From the NCBI GenBank assembly GCA_035267045.1, contig DATFMH010000200.1, forward strand, positions 1-53,536: a stretch of DNA of 53,536 bases, given 5' to 3'. The notes beneath the pieces were generated by a model. That model was not told the DNA's origin, ran no database searches, and saw nothing but the letters and a program-made list of their open reading frames with translations. Position numbers and translations under genes: made by a program. Each line of letters begins with the position of its first letter. Position 1 is the first letter of the stretch. Shown here one piece after another: positions 9,861-18,250 of the stretch. This DNA is from DATFMH01 sp035267045 (GTDB lineage: Bacteria > Bacteroidota > Rhodothermia > Balneolales > DATFMH01).

Positions 9861-10481
9861 ATGCTGGAATTAAAAGATATTTACCTGAAATTCGGGAATG
9901 AGGTGGTTCTCAACAAGTTTAATCTGACTATTGAAGAGCATGAGAAAATAGTTATAAAAGGAACATCCGGAATCGGTAAAAGTACAATAATAAATCTCAT
10001 TTTGGGATTTATAAAACCTGATTCAGGGGAAATATTTTGGAACGGTATACCTGTCACAGAAAATAATATTCATGTTATAAGATCTTCGGTGGCTTGGTTA
10101 CCCCAGGATTTTATGTTTGGGTCAGGATCTGTTGAAGATGTTATACAATTTCCCTTTCAGTTTAAAAGGAATAACGATCTATCGCATGCTGATGAGGATA
10201 TTATAGGTATTTTACACGCTTTGAACCTTGATAAAACTATTTTATCAAAGAAATTCACAGATATCTCCGAAGGACAGAAACAAAGAATAGGATTAGCTCT
10301 TTGTCTATTGCTAAATCGTAATTTTATATTATTAGATGAGCCAACATCTGCACTGGATGCCGAAACAAAGCAAAAGGTAATCAAATTATTTCTTGAAAAT
10401 AAGGATTTGACCGTATTGACAACTTCACACGATCCGGAATGGGTAAAAAAATGTGATCGCATTATTGAACTCAATAAATAA
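9861..10481 (+). CDS. fetA: FetA-like ABC transporter ATPase
   Basis: The 206-residue ATPase subunit of a two-gene ABC exporter of the FetAB (YbbL/YbbM) type, shown in E. coli to export iron and relieve iron-linked oxidative stress. Walker A is GTSGIGKST (34-42), the Q-loop follows WLPQDF, the signature is ISEGQKQR (135-142), and Walker B is FILLDE (155-160) with catalytic Glu160. The H-loop is TTSHD near the C terminus. At about 206 residues it is an ATPase domain with no membrane part. It ends six bases before the permease gene, which fixes the pairing. No strong Shine-Dalgarno is visible before the ATG. Confidence 0.87.
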   Translation: MLELKDIYLKFGNEVVLNKFNLTIEEHEKIVIKGTSGIGKSTIINLILGFIKPDSGEIFWNGIPVTENNIHVIRSSVAWLPQDFMFGSGSVEDVIQFPFQFKRNNDLSHADEDIIGILHALNLDKTILSKKFTDISEGQKQRIGLALCLLLNRNFILLDEPTSALDAETKQKVIKLFLENKDLTVLTTSHDPEWVKKCDRIIELNK

Positions 10482-10487
10482 TTTCAT

Positions 10488-11276
10488 ATGCATATTATCG
10501 ATATTAGTTGGCTGCGTCTTTTCATTGGTTTTATAGCCCTAATTATACCTGCGTGGATTCTTATTTATTACAAGACCCGCCTGGTTTCCAAATTGCTTGT
10601 CTCAACCATCAGGATGACCCTTCAATTGCTTTTTGTAGGGTATTATCTTGAATATTTATTCAAACTCGATAATGCTTGGTTAAATATCGGCTGGATGACA
10701 ATCATGATCATAGTATCGGATATTGCCACTATCGATCGTAGTGAGATGAAATTGAAGTCATTATTCATACCCGTTTTCATTGCAACCTTATTGGGAATTG
10801 TAATTACTGATTTCTTTTTTCTGGGTGTGGTAATTAGATTGCAGGATGTAACTACAGCACAATATTTAATACCGATCACCGGGATGATACTTGGTAATTG
10901 TTTGAGGAGTAATGTAATTGGTATTCATGCTTTTTATTATTCGCTGAACCGTAACCGATCAATGTATCATTATTATCTTGCTTCCGGTGCCACAAGGAGC
11001 GAGGCCCTTTTTCCGTTTTATACAGATGCACTTAAACAGGTAGCTAATCCGACATTGGCGACTATGGCAACTATTGGCCTGGTTTCGCTTCCAGGTATGA
11101 TGACCGGTCAGATCCTCAGCGGCAGTTCACCGCTTACAGCCATACGATATCAAATAATGATTATGATTGCCATATTTTCGGGTACGATATTGACGGTTTT
11201 CTTTGCCATTAAGTTTATGAATCCGAAAGTATTTGACAGAGCAGACAGGTTTCGGGAGGAGTTTCTTAAGGAATAA
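10488..11276 (+). CDS. fetB: FetB-like ABC permease (UPF0014 family)
   Basis: The 262-residue inner-membrane partner of the preceding ATPase. It has about seven hydrophobic helices and the UPF0014 hallmarks: an N-terminal helix with PAWILIYYKTRLV, the segment STIRMTLQLLFVGYYLEYLF, and the conserved cytoplasmic motif around YLASGATRSEALFPFYTDALKQ with the following SLPGMMTGQIL. In this family the latter region is the coupling loop to the ATPase. The E. coli homologue exports iron; whether this pair moves iron or another metal is inference. A CDF-type metal exporter lies elsewhere in the window. The gene is convergent with the next one. Confidence 0.87.
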   Translation: MHIIDISWLRLFIGFIALIIPAWILIYYKTRLVSKLLVSTIRMTLQLLFVGYYLEYLFKLDNAWLNIGWMTIMIIVSDIATIDRSEMKLKSLFIPVFIATLLGIVITDFFFLGVVIRLQDVTTAQYLIPITGMILGNCLRSNVIGIHAFYYSLNRNRSMYHYYLASGATRSEALFPFYTDALKQVANPTLATMATIGLVSLPGMMTGQILSGSSPLTAIRYQIMIMIAIFSGTILTVFFAIKFMNPKVFDRADRFREEFLKE

Positions 11277-11331
11277 TGCTCTGAAATAAGCGACAATAAT
11301 TAAAAATATTTTTACTTAATCAAATATGCAA

Positions 11332-11835
11332 TTACTGCATGAATATATCGTCGTTTGTTTCTCCTGCCCCCGAATTATGCTGAGTCTGTGTTGTTGTTTG
11401 TTGTAACTCAGTATGACGTATATTTCCGCCTAAATATGCCGTATATGATATTGAACCGGCTGTAATAATGCTGAGAACAACAAGGATTGTTACATAGAGT
11501 TTACTGATTTTGAGAGGTAACCGATTCCTGAAAAAGCCAATTATACCGAATACTCCAAGAAGAAGTGTCAACCACAATGAAGCTTCAGCAAATTCTTCGT
11601 GATTATCCAGAAAACTTTTTGAAATACCCTGCAGCGATTCAATTGTTTCTTCGCTTGATTGACCTGACAGAAAAACCGGAATTACAAAAATCGCACCAAT
11701 TATAAACCCTGACAAACCTATTTTGAAGATCTCATTTTTTTTGAAAACAGAACCCCATAATATAAAGAGTATTGAAAAAAAAGTGGTAAATATTGGTACA
11801 TGATTTAAAAGCAAGTGTAAATGTACTGAAGTCAT
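11332..11835 (-). CDS. Four-helix membrane protein, DUF2231-like
   Basis: A 167-residue integral membrane protein with four predicted helices (about 10-27, 36-55, 86-102, 112-133). It opens with a histidine-rich HLHLLLNHVPIF that resembles the start of the DUF2231 family, where such histidines sit at the membrane surface, and has a later LGGNIRHTE. The last 30 residues are polar, rich in Thr and Gln. Heme or redox roles have been suggested for related families but nothing here proves one. The second DUF2231-type protein at 14814 is clearly not a close copy. It is monocistronic by position, between convergent fetB and the TauE-type gene. Confidence 0.68.
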   Translation of the reverse strand: MTSVHLHLLLNHVPIFTTFFSILFILWGSVFKKNEIFKIGLSGFIIGAIFVIPVFLSGQSSEETIESLQGISKSFLDNHEEFAEASLWLTLLLGVFGIIGFFRNRLPLKISKLYVTILVVLSIITAGSISYTAYLGGNIRHTELQQTTTQTQHNSGAGETNDDIFMQ

Positions 11836-12011
11836 CGTAACTCTCCTGATGTAATTTAAACCTCTTTTACTTAATGATAGATATATAGAATCAGGAAATA
11901 TAAATCATTATTGCTTTTTAATTGTTATTTATTGTCTTGAAAAGATCAGGCTTTGTTATACAATGACTTATTCTGATTTGTAGTACTATGCATTTATTAC
12001 ACTAAATATTT

Positions 12012-12827
12012 TTATCGTATATGGGAATTGATTAAAATAAATACACCGGCCAATAATAAGGCAACGCCGATGAGTTTTTTCAGAAAATCCTCTCTTGTAC
12101 TGCTGGTGAACTGATTGCCGATCAATGATCCTACGATGAATGATGCTGTCACCGGCACTGCGGAGGTCCAGTGAACGTGGCCAAGAAAATAGTGGGTGAT
12201 AGATGATGTCAAGCTGGTAAAGACGATCATGAATAAGGCCGTGGCCGCAGCAATTCGGGCAGGAATTTTAAATACCTTAATCATTACCGGACCCTTAAGA
12301 AACCCCCCGCCAACACCAAACATACCGGCAATGGTCCCAACTAAAAGCCCAAAGATGGATGTTATTACACCACTGAAATGATAAACTCCGTGTTCCGTTT
12401 TTCTTTCGAAACTCGGTTTCATTTTATTCAGTTTTTTTAACCAGGCTGATATACGGGTCTCTTCTTTTTTTTCCTTGAAAAACATTTGAATTCCCATAAG
12501 GATTACAAAACCAGAAAAGATGAATTCAAGTTTATTGACTGCTATAATGGCTGTCAGCATAGCTCCGAATATAGCTCCGATGATTGTAGGTATTTCCAAT
12601 AAAAACCCAACTTTGTAATCTGTAAAACCATACCTGTGATTAAAGATCGAAGAAATTATAGAGGAGGGCAGCAGTGCAACAGAAACGGATCCAATAGCTG
12701 TGGTGATCGGTACTTTAAAAAAAACTACTAAAATGGGAACCATAATAACACCGCCACCAAACCCTGTTATTGATCCAAATCCACTGATTATACAACCAAT
12801 GATAAATATTAATATGATATCAAGCAT
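12012..12827 (-). CDS. TauE/SafE (TSUP) family membrane permease
   Basis: A 271-residue inner-membrane protein of the TSUP family, which contains sulfite, sulfonate and other organosulfur or anion permeases. It has the family's two homologous halves of about four helices each. Their glycine-rich starts are FGSITGFGGGVIMVPIL (about 17-33) and GTIAGMFGVGGGFLKGPVM (about 165-183), which line the pore in this family. A basic, lysine-rich cytoplasmic loop (about 120-145) joins the halves. The substrate cannot be read from sequence. It is divergent from the satD-like gene; the 350 bp between them hold the promoters. Confidence 0.87.
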   Translation of the reverse strand: MLDIILIFIIGCIISGFGSITGFGGGVIMVPILVVFFKVPITTAIGSVSVALLPSSIISSIFNHRYGFTDYKVGFLLEIPTIIGAIFGAMLTAIIAVNKLEFIFSGFVILMGIQMFFKEKKEETRISAWLKKLNKMKPSFERKTEHGVYHFSGVITSIFGLLVGTIAGMFGVGGGFLKGPVMIKVFKIPARIAAATALFMIVFTSLTSSITHYFLGHVHWTSAVPVTASFIVGSLIGNQFTSSTREDFLKKLIGVALLLAGVFILINSHIR

Positions 12828-13178
12828 TTAATAATTTTATTTTTTTAACCGTAATGATTTTATACCTGTCAAATAAGGAGTTAAAGATATAAATGTATAA
12901 CCAACCAGTAAAATAAATGTTATGTTAACCTTTAAATTAATGACTTTTTATGTAAGTAATGTTATTGTTTTGTTACGAATAATCATTGCAGTTGAAGTTG
13001 ATGAGATTACCCCCCTTTCCTTATGGAAACTAAAATAACAGGTATTTCTATAGTATCATTAAGATTAAGTAAAAAATCATGTTAATAATAGATAATTTGA
13101 TATTATCGATTATTATACAGATAATTATATATAATCATTAATAAACATGATAATATTATTGATTCCGGTTAATTAACT
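12828..13178. other. AT-rich divergent intergenic region
   Basis: About 350 bp between the TauE-type gene (minus) and the satD-like gene (plus). It is very AT-rich with many TTATAT/ATAATA runs, as expected for two divergent promoters, but I cannot place a specific box. I see no open frame, no RNA gene and no strong hairpin. Confidence 0.5.
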
Positions 13179-13811
13179 ATGAAAAAGGTTGCAGTACTTA
13201 CAGGAGATATCGTCAATTCCTCAAATCTTGTACCGAAGCGGCGAAAAGAACTTGAACAGCTTCTTTGGAAAGTCCTTGAGAAGATGAAAAGTAATAACGA
13301 TAAGTATGACGTTCTTAGAGGTGATAGTGTTCAGTTCTTGACGGAAAATGTGCAACAGGCGTTTCGAAAAGCTATTCAAATGCGCTGTATGATTAAATAT
13401 GGTATGGCAGGCAATTTTAAAACAAAAATAGATGCCCGTATTTCAATTGGAATCGGTGATATTACATTTGCAGGTAAAACAGTTGGTAGTTCTGATGGAA
13501 CAGCCTTCCGTTATTCGGGTCAGGGACTGGATCAATTGAAACAATTGAAAAAGAGAATTATGATTTTAACCGGTAACGATAAGCTTGATGATATTTTTAA
13601 TATAATTGCCGTTCTTACAGATGTGATTGTAACAGGGTGGACGTCTGCACAAGCGGAAGCAGTATTTTGGAGTAGTGTTGGCCTTACGCAACAGCAAATA
13701 GCCGATAAATTGTCCATTGTTCAATCTGCCGTAAATAACAGGCTCCAATCGGCACACTGGAATGAAATAGAAGAGGCTCTAATTTTTTTTGAACGTCATA
13801 TTTTAGATTAA
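13179..13811 (+). CDS. SatD family protein with C-terminal helix-turn-helix
   Basis: A 210-residue cytoplasmic protein of the SatD family, widespread and little studied. The N terminus KVAVLTGDIVNS and the following LRGDSVQFL and SIGIGD segments form a fold resembling nucleotide-cyclase or GGDEF-type domains. GD-containing motifs at about 9 and 45 might bind metal or nucleotide. The C-terminal 60 residues have a sigma-70-region-4-like HTH with WSSVGLTQQQIADKLSIVQ, suggesting DNA binding. The gene is separated by only nine bases from the DUF3307 membrane protein, so the pair is probably co-translated. A signal-sensing or regulatory role for the pair is inference. Confidence 0.75.
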   Translation: MKKVAVLTGDIVNSSNLVPKRRKELEQLLWKVLEKMKSNNDKYDVLRGDSVQFLTENVQQAFRKAIQMRCMIKYGMAGNFKTKIDARISIGIGDITFAGKTVGSSDGTAFRYSGQGLDQLKQLKKRIMILTGNDKLDDIFNIIAVLTDVIVTGWTSAQAEAVFWSSVGLTQQQIADKLSIVQSAVNNRLQSAHWNEIEEALIFFERHILD

Positions 13812-13820
13812 TAGTTATCT

Positions 13821-14549
13821 ATGGATGCCAACAGTTTGATTCTGATAAAATTACTATCAGCACATATAATTGCCGATTTTCCCCTTCAGCCGGATAGCTG
13901 GATAACCGATCGAAGAGAAAAACATGGGAAATCAAAATTTCTATGGATGCACAGTTTGTTTCATGGCGGTTTGGCAGGGCTGTTTGTATTCCAATGGCAG
14001 GCATGGTGGATAGGTATCACTATTGTCATAACCCATTTTTTCATTGATGTATGGAAATCAAAACGGCCGGAAAAACTGCGATATTTTTTTGTGGATCAGG
14101 GCAGCCATGTGATAATTATTCTGGTGTTGTGGGGGATATTTACGGGTATAGGACCAAAGATACCGGGATTTATAGCCCAGATGACCCTCAATGGGAATAT
14201 ATGGTTGGTAATTTTAGGTTACACATTAGTCATCTGGCCGGTTGGTATCGTTATACAACAGCTTATTCAATATAATTTCGACTTTCCCGAGGAAGATCAG
14301 GGGTTGGAGGCAGCCGGAAAGTGGATAGGTTATTTTGAACGTATTTTAGTTGTGACATTTGTTTTAGTTTCTGCTTATTCCGCATTGGGATTACTTATTG
14401 CTGCAAAATCAATATTACGAATCAGTACAGATAAGAGTTCAGGGCGTAAAGAGACAGAGTATATTTTATTGGGAACTTTGATGAGCTGGACTATGGCTAT
14501 TATCATCGGCATATTACTACGTTATTTACTTTTTTATTTCCCAAAATAA
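13821..14549 (+). CDS. DUF3307 membrane protein
   Basis: A 242-residue integral membrane protein with a DUF3307 N-terminal domain: LLSAHIIADFPLQPDSW is the family signature, followed by HGKSKFLWMHSLFHGG and THFFIDVWKS. The conserved His and Asp residues inside or next to helices recall membrane hydrolases, but no activity is known. About six helices are predicted: two near the N terminus, a pair around 90-145, and two after 170. It is coupled to the upstream SatD-family gene, an association seen in other bacteria to my knowledge. No downstream partner is evident. Confidence 0.78.
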   Translation: MDANSLILIKLLSAHIIADFPLQPDSWITDRREKHGKSKFLWMHSLFHGGLAGLFVFQWQAWWIGITIVITHFFIDVWKSKRPEKLRYFFVDQGSHVIIILVLWGIFTGIGPKIPGFIAQMTLNGNIWLVILGYTLVIWPVGIVIQQLIQYNFDFPEEDQGLEAAGKWIGYFERILVVTFVLVSAYSALGLLIAAKSILRISTDKSSGRKETEYILLGTLMSWTMAIIIGILLRYLLFYFPK

Positions 14550-14564
14550 AAAAAGGAAATACCG

Positions 14565-14627
14565 TTATGGCATTATGAAATATTGTGAATTATTTTGAAT
14601 TTTAGTTTAAATTGCCAAATGCCATAA
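14565..14627. repeat. Inverted repeat with a wide loop downstream of the DUF3307 gene
   Basis: The 10-base arms TTATGGCATT (14565-14574) and AATGCCATAA (14618-14627) are perfectly complementary around a 43-base AT-rich loop. The first arm follows the stop codon by about 16 bases and an A-rich run. It could stabilise the mRNA end; it does not look like a standard intrinsic terminator because the loop is long. The remaining sequence up to 14813 is AT-rich and without genes. Confidence 0.5.
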
Positions 14628-14813
14628 TTTCATATTCATCATTCATCTCAAGCATTTTAAAAAACGTTTATTAGCGGTTTCTATTTGATCTGATAATATT
14701 TTTACTCTCTTTTAATAAACAGAAAATATCAGTGTGTCAGAAGTTGGCCGTTTTTCATGTTTAAAACTTCATTTATTGTCAATTGAGAATTTATAAATAT
14801 AATACAAAGAGCT

Positions 14814-15902
14814 ATGCAATTATTACCAAGTTGGGCACCTAACATTCATCCCATTATTGTTCATCTACCTATAGCAGCTTTACTGTTGGCCGTATTTTTT
14901 GATTTTCTGAGCTTAATTTTCAAAAGGCAGGAATGGTTGTCAAAAGCAGCTGTATTTCTATTTATTATAGGTGCAATCGGGGCCATCCTCGCTGTATTCT
15001 CTGGAAAAGAAGCAGCTGAGCATTTAACTATCCCTAAAAGTATGTACCACGATGTGGGAGAACATGCCGATTGGGGAAAAGCCACAGCCTGGTTTTTTGG
15101 TATTTACGCAGCCTTCCGTCTAATACTGATATGGTGGAATAAACATAAAAAACAATCCATCAAATTGGGGGCATTTATTATATCGCTGGTTGGAGTTTTT
15201 TTACTGGTTGAGACGGGTGATCATGGCGCTAAATTGGTATTTAAGAACGGTATAGGTACTGTATCCCTGAAGAAAGAGATGCAGAAACAAAAATTGAAAC
15301 AGGAAACAACAACTGCCAAAATTCCAACTATGCAGGCAGGGGGATGGCTCTGGACACCCGGCCCCGGGTCACCTGAAATGTTAGCATCCGACTTCAGTTG
15401 GTATCATGGTGGGCCAAAGGATTTAAACGCCTCAACAATTGTAACTGAAAAAGGGGATACTGTTTTATCCCTTAATCCCAATAATAGTGTGGTTATATTC
15501 GGTTTCGGTAATCGTGTTTCTGATATCCAGGCAAAGGTGGTATTCAAACCGGTAAATTTCAATGGCGAAATCGGGTTGGCTAATCGAATTCAGGATTCTG
15601 ATAATTATAATGTTATCTCATTCAATGATAGTACCTTATCGATTAATCAGTTAGTTAATGGTAATCAAACGACAGTAGCTCAAAAAACGGTAATAAATGG
15701 TGATGATTGGATAACATTATCTGTTTTAGTCAAAAATGGAAACGCCAATGCAACGATTAATGGTACCGAAGTTAATGCTAAAGATTTAAAAATGATGAAT
15801 GCCGGTGTCACAGGTATTATGATTAAAGGAAACGGATTGTTGTTAATCAGACGTATTGATATAAAAAATCCCGGTAATAACTCAAATCAGGATATGGATT
15901 AA
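14814..15902 (+). CDS. DUF2231 membrane protein with C-terminal LamG-like domain
   Basis: A 362-residue two-part protein. Residues 1-140 are a DUF2231 membrane domain with four helices. It starts WAPNIHPIIVHLPIAALLL and has SMYHDVGEHADWGKATAW and a GDHGAK motif; conserved histidines in this family are candidate heme or metal ligands. Residues about 165-355 form a soluble, strand-rich domain resembling a concanavalin/LamG or DUF1080-type jelly roll, with VFKPVNFNGEIGLANRI and DWITLSVLVKNGNANATING, probably facing the periplasm. The combination suggests a membrane-tethered sugar- or ligand-binding module, which is inference. A terminator follows about 55 bases after the stop. Confidence 0.7.
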   Translation: MQLLPSWAPNIHPIIVHLPIAALLLAVFFDFLSLIFKRQEWLSKAAVFLFIIGAIGAILAVFSGKEAAEHLTIPKSMYHDVGEHADWGKATAWFFGIYAAFRLILIWWNKHKKQSIKLGAFIISLVGVFLLVETGDHGAKLVFKNGIGTVSLKKEMQKQKLKQETTTAKIPTMQAGGWLWTPGPGSPEMLASDFSWYHGGPKDLNASTIVTEKGDTVLSLNPNNSVVIFGFGNRVSDIQAKVVFKPVNFNGEIGLANRIQDSDNYNVISFNDSTLSINQLVNGNQTTVAQKTVINGDDWITLSVLVKNGNANATINGTEVNAKDLKMMNAGVTGIMIKGNGLLLIRRIDIKNPGNNSNQDMD

Positions 15903-15952
15903 TCTGAGTTATCTCTTGCCTTAAACATACAGGAACTGTTAGTAAATTTATA

Positions 15953-15995
15953 AAAAAAACGGACATCGGTGTAATCCCGGTTGTCCGTTTTTTAT
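15953..15995. terminator. Bidirectional intrinsic terminator
   Basis: Hairpin with arms AAACGGACA (15957-15965) and TGTCCGTTT (15982-15990), a T run on the plus side (TTTTTTATTT) and, read on the minus strand, an equally long T run. It lies between the convergent DUF2231/LamG and 2Fe-2S ferredoxin genes and can end both transcripts. Confidence 0.85.
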
Positions 15996-16054
15996 TTGAT
16001 TTATGGTTAGCTTAAAAATACTTTTTCTGAATACGCAGAGTGCGGATAATATAT

Positions 16055-16444
16055 TTAACTCGATTCCATCGACAAGGGATCCAAAGTTGTGTGATTGTTA
16101 CGGGCGATAATGTATTCTTCAACAGGTTGGCCACCAATTAAATGTTCCTGGATGATACGTTCCAATACATCAGGTGTGCATTGTCGGTACCAGATCCCTT
16201 CCGGATAGACGACGGCAATGGGGCCTTGCATGCAAACACGCAGACAATTAGCTTTGGTTCGATAAACCTCTCCGCTTTCCTGTAACCCTAATTCTTTGAG
16301 ACGTTTTTTAAGATATTTCCAGGATTCCAAACCTTTCTTTTTAGGAGCACACTTAGGCTCGGTTTGATCGCTACATAAGAAAATATGTCGCTTAACATTA
16401 TTAATATGAAGTGATTCTACCTTCTTTTCAATCTTTTTATTCAT
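16055..16444 (-). CDS. Thioredoxin-like [2Fe-2S] ferredoxin
   Basis: A 129-residue cytoplasmic electron carrier of the thioredoxin-like 2Fe-2S ferredoxin family. Cys24 and Cys32 (FLCSDQTEPKC) and Cys67 and Cys71 (ANCLRVC) match the family's four ligands, and GPIAVVYPEGIWY is the conserved strand after the second pair. A fifth cysteine at 89 precedes the C-terminal helix and HLIGGQPVEEYI, another family hallmark. A partner enzyme is not evident from the context. The gene stands alone, between the shared terminator and a 395-bp intergenic region. Confidence 0.88.
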   Translation of the reverse strand: MNKKIEKKVESLHINNVKRHIFLCSDQTEPKCAPKKKGLESWKYLKKRLKELGLQESGEVYRTKANCLRVCMQGPIAVVYPEGIWYRQCTPDVLERIIQEHLIGGQPVEEYIIARNNHTTLDPLSMESS

Positions 16445-16839
16445 CTTGTATTAAAGTGCATTTAAATTTGAAATTTTATATCACCGGTGTCCGGGGATAA
16501 ATATAATTGAATTGTTCAATGATTTTAAAAAAGTATTTTTACCTTAAACGCAGATATTGGGCAACAAAACGGTTTTGTAAAGCCTTCTAAAACATAGCTG
16601 TTATTTTTAAAGTTATCGTGATTAATTCGGGTTACAGAAAGATTGTTTTATACAAATAACAGATGTGTTTTTAAAGTATCATAATCATCTTCTTAAACAA
16701 ATCTCACGTTAATTAAGTTATGATACATTTGAAATACGTACAGAATTGGCTATAAAGCAGTAATAGTATAGTTATAGAGATCACATGCTGTATAAGTATT
16801 TAGAATGTTGATACACGGATCTGGTGATTATTAAATTAA
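16445..16839. other. Intergenic region without recognised content
   Basis: About 395 bp upstream of the ferredoxin gene (minus) and downstream of the Smr gene (minus). AT-rich, with no convincing open frame, hairpin, RNA gene or mobile element. It presumably carries the ferredoxin promoter. Confidence 0.5.
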
Positions 16840-17115
16840 TTATTTTGGTTTCAAATCTACTATTGTAGCCCCCCAGCTGCCACCATCAATTCCGGCTAAA
16901 TGATAATCAACTACATAGGGATTTTTTTTCAGTATGGAGTGCACCTTTTGTCTTAAAACACCGGTTCCTTTGCCATGTATGATGCGAAGATGCAATATTT
17001 TTCTCTTACGGCATTCTTTGATGTAATCAGGGACGAGATGTTTAACATCACGAGGATTGAATGTGTGTAAGTCTAATGTTCCGTCAATTGGAAATTGTAC
17101 TGGTCCGTTGCTCAT
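16840..17115 (-). CDS. Stand-alone Smr-domain protein
   Basis: A 91-residue protein consisting only of a Smr (small MutS-related) domain. The two family motifs are present: DLHTFNP (15-21) and HGKGTG (47-52), which form the putative nuclease site, with the final GGSWGATIVDL strand. Smr domains nick or cleave DNA or RNA, some acting in ribosome rescue; stand-alone bacterial copies are of uncertain function. The gene is divergent from the DUF1028 gene, about 100 bp away. Confidence 0.87.
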   Translation of the reverse strand: MSNGPVQFPIDGTLDLHTFNPRDVKHLVPDYIKECRKRKILHLRIIHGKGTGVLRQKVHSILKKNPYVVDYHLAGIDGGSWGATIVDLKPK

Positions 17116-17203
17116 AACTGTAACTTTATAATTTGTTACTATTTATCACTATAATTTTTGTAGTATCTATATGTAAATGTAACTTCATTGTTGTAACGAA
17201 AAA

Positions 17204-17209
17204 AGGAGG
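17204..17209 (+). promoter_or_regulatory. Consensus ribosome binding site of the DUF1028 gene
   Basis: AGGAGG, eight bases before the ATG at 17218, within a longer purine run. It is the strongest Shine-Dalgarno seen in the window and fixes the start to the methionine followed by the signal peptide. Confidence 0.8.
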
Positions 17210-17217
17210 AAATACTT

Positions 17218-18237
17218 ATGAGGATAAAGAAATTTGTATTCGGAGTGATCATTTTGATAATAACCGGTTTCTTTATGACTGTTCAGGCACAGAAAAAGAA
17301 TTTCGATCCATATTCATCACCGCTGGCCCATACATTTTCAATTGTAGCAAAAGATGCCCAAACAGGTAATATAGGGGTAGCTGTACAATCACATTGGTTT
17401 GCCGTAGGTACCTCGGTAACATGGGCTAAAGCGGGAGTAGGAGCTGTCGCCACACAATCGTTTGTAAATCCAATGTACGGTCAGATGGGCCTGGAATTAA
17501 TGCAAAAAGGTTTATCTGCCAAACAAACATTAGATTCGCTCATATCGACCGATGACGGTCGAGATTTTCGGCAAGTTGCGTTGATAGATGTTTCTGGCAG
17601 GGTAGCGGCCTATACAGGAAAAAAATGTGTGGCAGATGCTGGAGACATGCAAGGGGATCAATTTTCAGTTCAGGCAAATATGATGTTAAGAAACACTGTG
17701 TGGCCGGCAATGGCAAAAGCATTTCGTGAAAGTGAGGGTAAACCACTTGCCGAACGCCTGGTTGCAGCACTTGAAGCAGCACAAGGACAGGGTGGAGACA
17801 TACGAGGACAACAATCGGCGGCGGTACTTGTTGTCAGGGGCATGGCAACGGGTAAAAAATGGGAAGATCGCCTGGTTGATCTCAGGGTGGATAATTCACT
17901 AACTGCAGTTCATGATATCGCTAAGCTTCTAAAGGCACAACGGGCTTATGAGCACATGAATAATGGTGATCTGGCAACAGAGCATGGGGATACACAAAGA
18001 GCCCTTGAAGAATATGGTGCAGCCGAAAAAATGTTTCCGGATAATCTCGAAATGAAGTACTGGCATGCTGTGCAGCTCGCTAATATGGGTCGGGTAAAAG
18101 AATCACTGCCGTTATTTAAGGAAGTATTTGTGCGTAATGTACACTGGATGGAATTAACGAAAAGATTAATCCCTAATAAGTTACTTGACGTGAATCAGGA
18201 TCAATTAAAAATGATCCTGAATAGTGTCAATAATTAG
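17218..18237 (+). CDS. Secreted DUF1028 (Ntn-hydrolase-like) protein with C-terminal TPR-like region
   Basis: A 339-residue exported protein. The signal peptide is residues 1-24 (basic RIKK, a hydrophobic core, VQAQ). Residues about 37-235 are a DUF1028 domain, an Ntn-hydrolase-related fold. It starts HTFSIVAKDAQTGNIGVAVQ and has SVTWAKAGVGAVATQSFVNP, ALIDVSGRVAAYTGKKC and GDIRGQQSAAVLVVRG. The C-terminal 100 residues read like two TPR-type helix pairs (RAYEHMNNGDLATEHGD; WHAVQLANMGRVKESLPLFK). No enzymatic activity has been firmly shown for the family to my knowledge. The gene is convergent with the permease gene and only 13 bp separate them. Confidence 0.85.
   Translation: MRIKKFVFGVIILIITGFFMTVQAQKKNFDPYSSPLAHTFSIVAKDAQTGNIGVAVQSHWFAVGTSVTWAKAGVGAVATQSFVNPMYGQMGLELMQKGLSAKQTLDSLISTDDGRDFRQVALIDVSGRVAAYTGKKCVADAGDMQGDQFSVQANMMLRNTVWPAMAKAFRESEGKPLAERLVAALEAAQGQGGDIRGQQSAAVLVVRGMATGKKWEDRLVDLRVDNSLTAVHDIAKLLKAQRAYEHMNNGDLATEHGDTQRALEEYGAAEKMFPDNLEMKYWHAVQLANMGRVKESLPLFKEVFVRNVHWMELTKRLIPNKLLDVNQDQLKMILNSVNN
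18195..18220. repeat. Perfect inverted repeat at the 3' end of the DUF1028 gene
   Basis: TCAGGATCA (18195-18203) and TGATCCTGA (18212-18220) surround an eight-base loop, inside the last coding codons. With only 13 bp to the convergent gene it may be an RNA 3'-end hairpin for one of the two transcripts; no T run follows closely. Confidence 0.5.
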
Positions 18238-18250
18238 AATATAATGCCTG

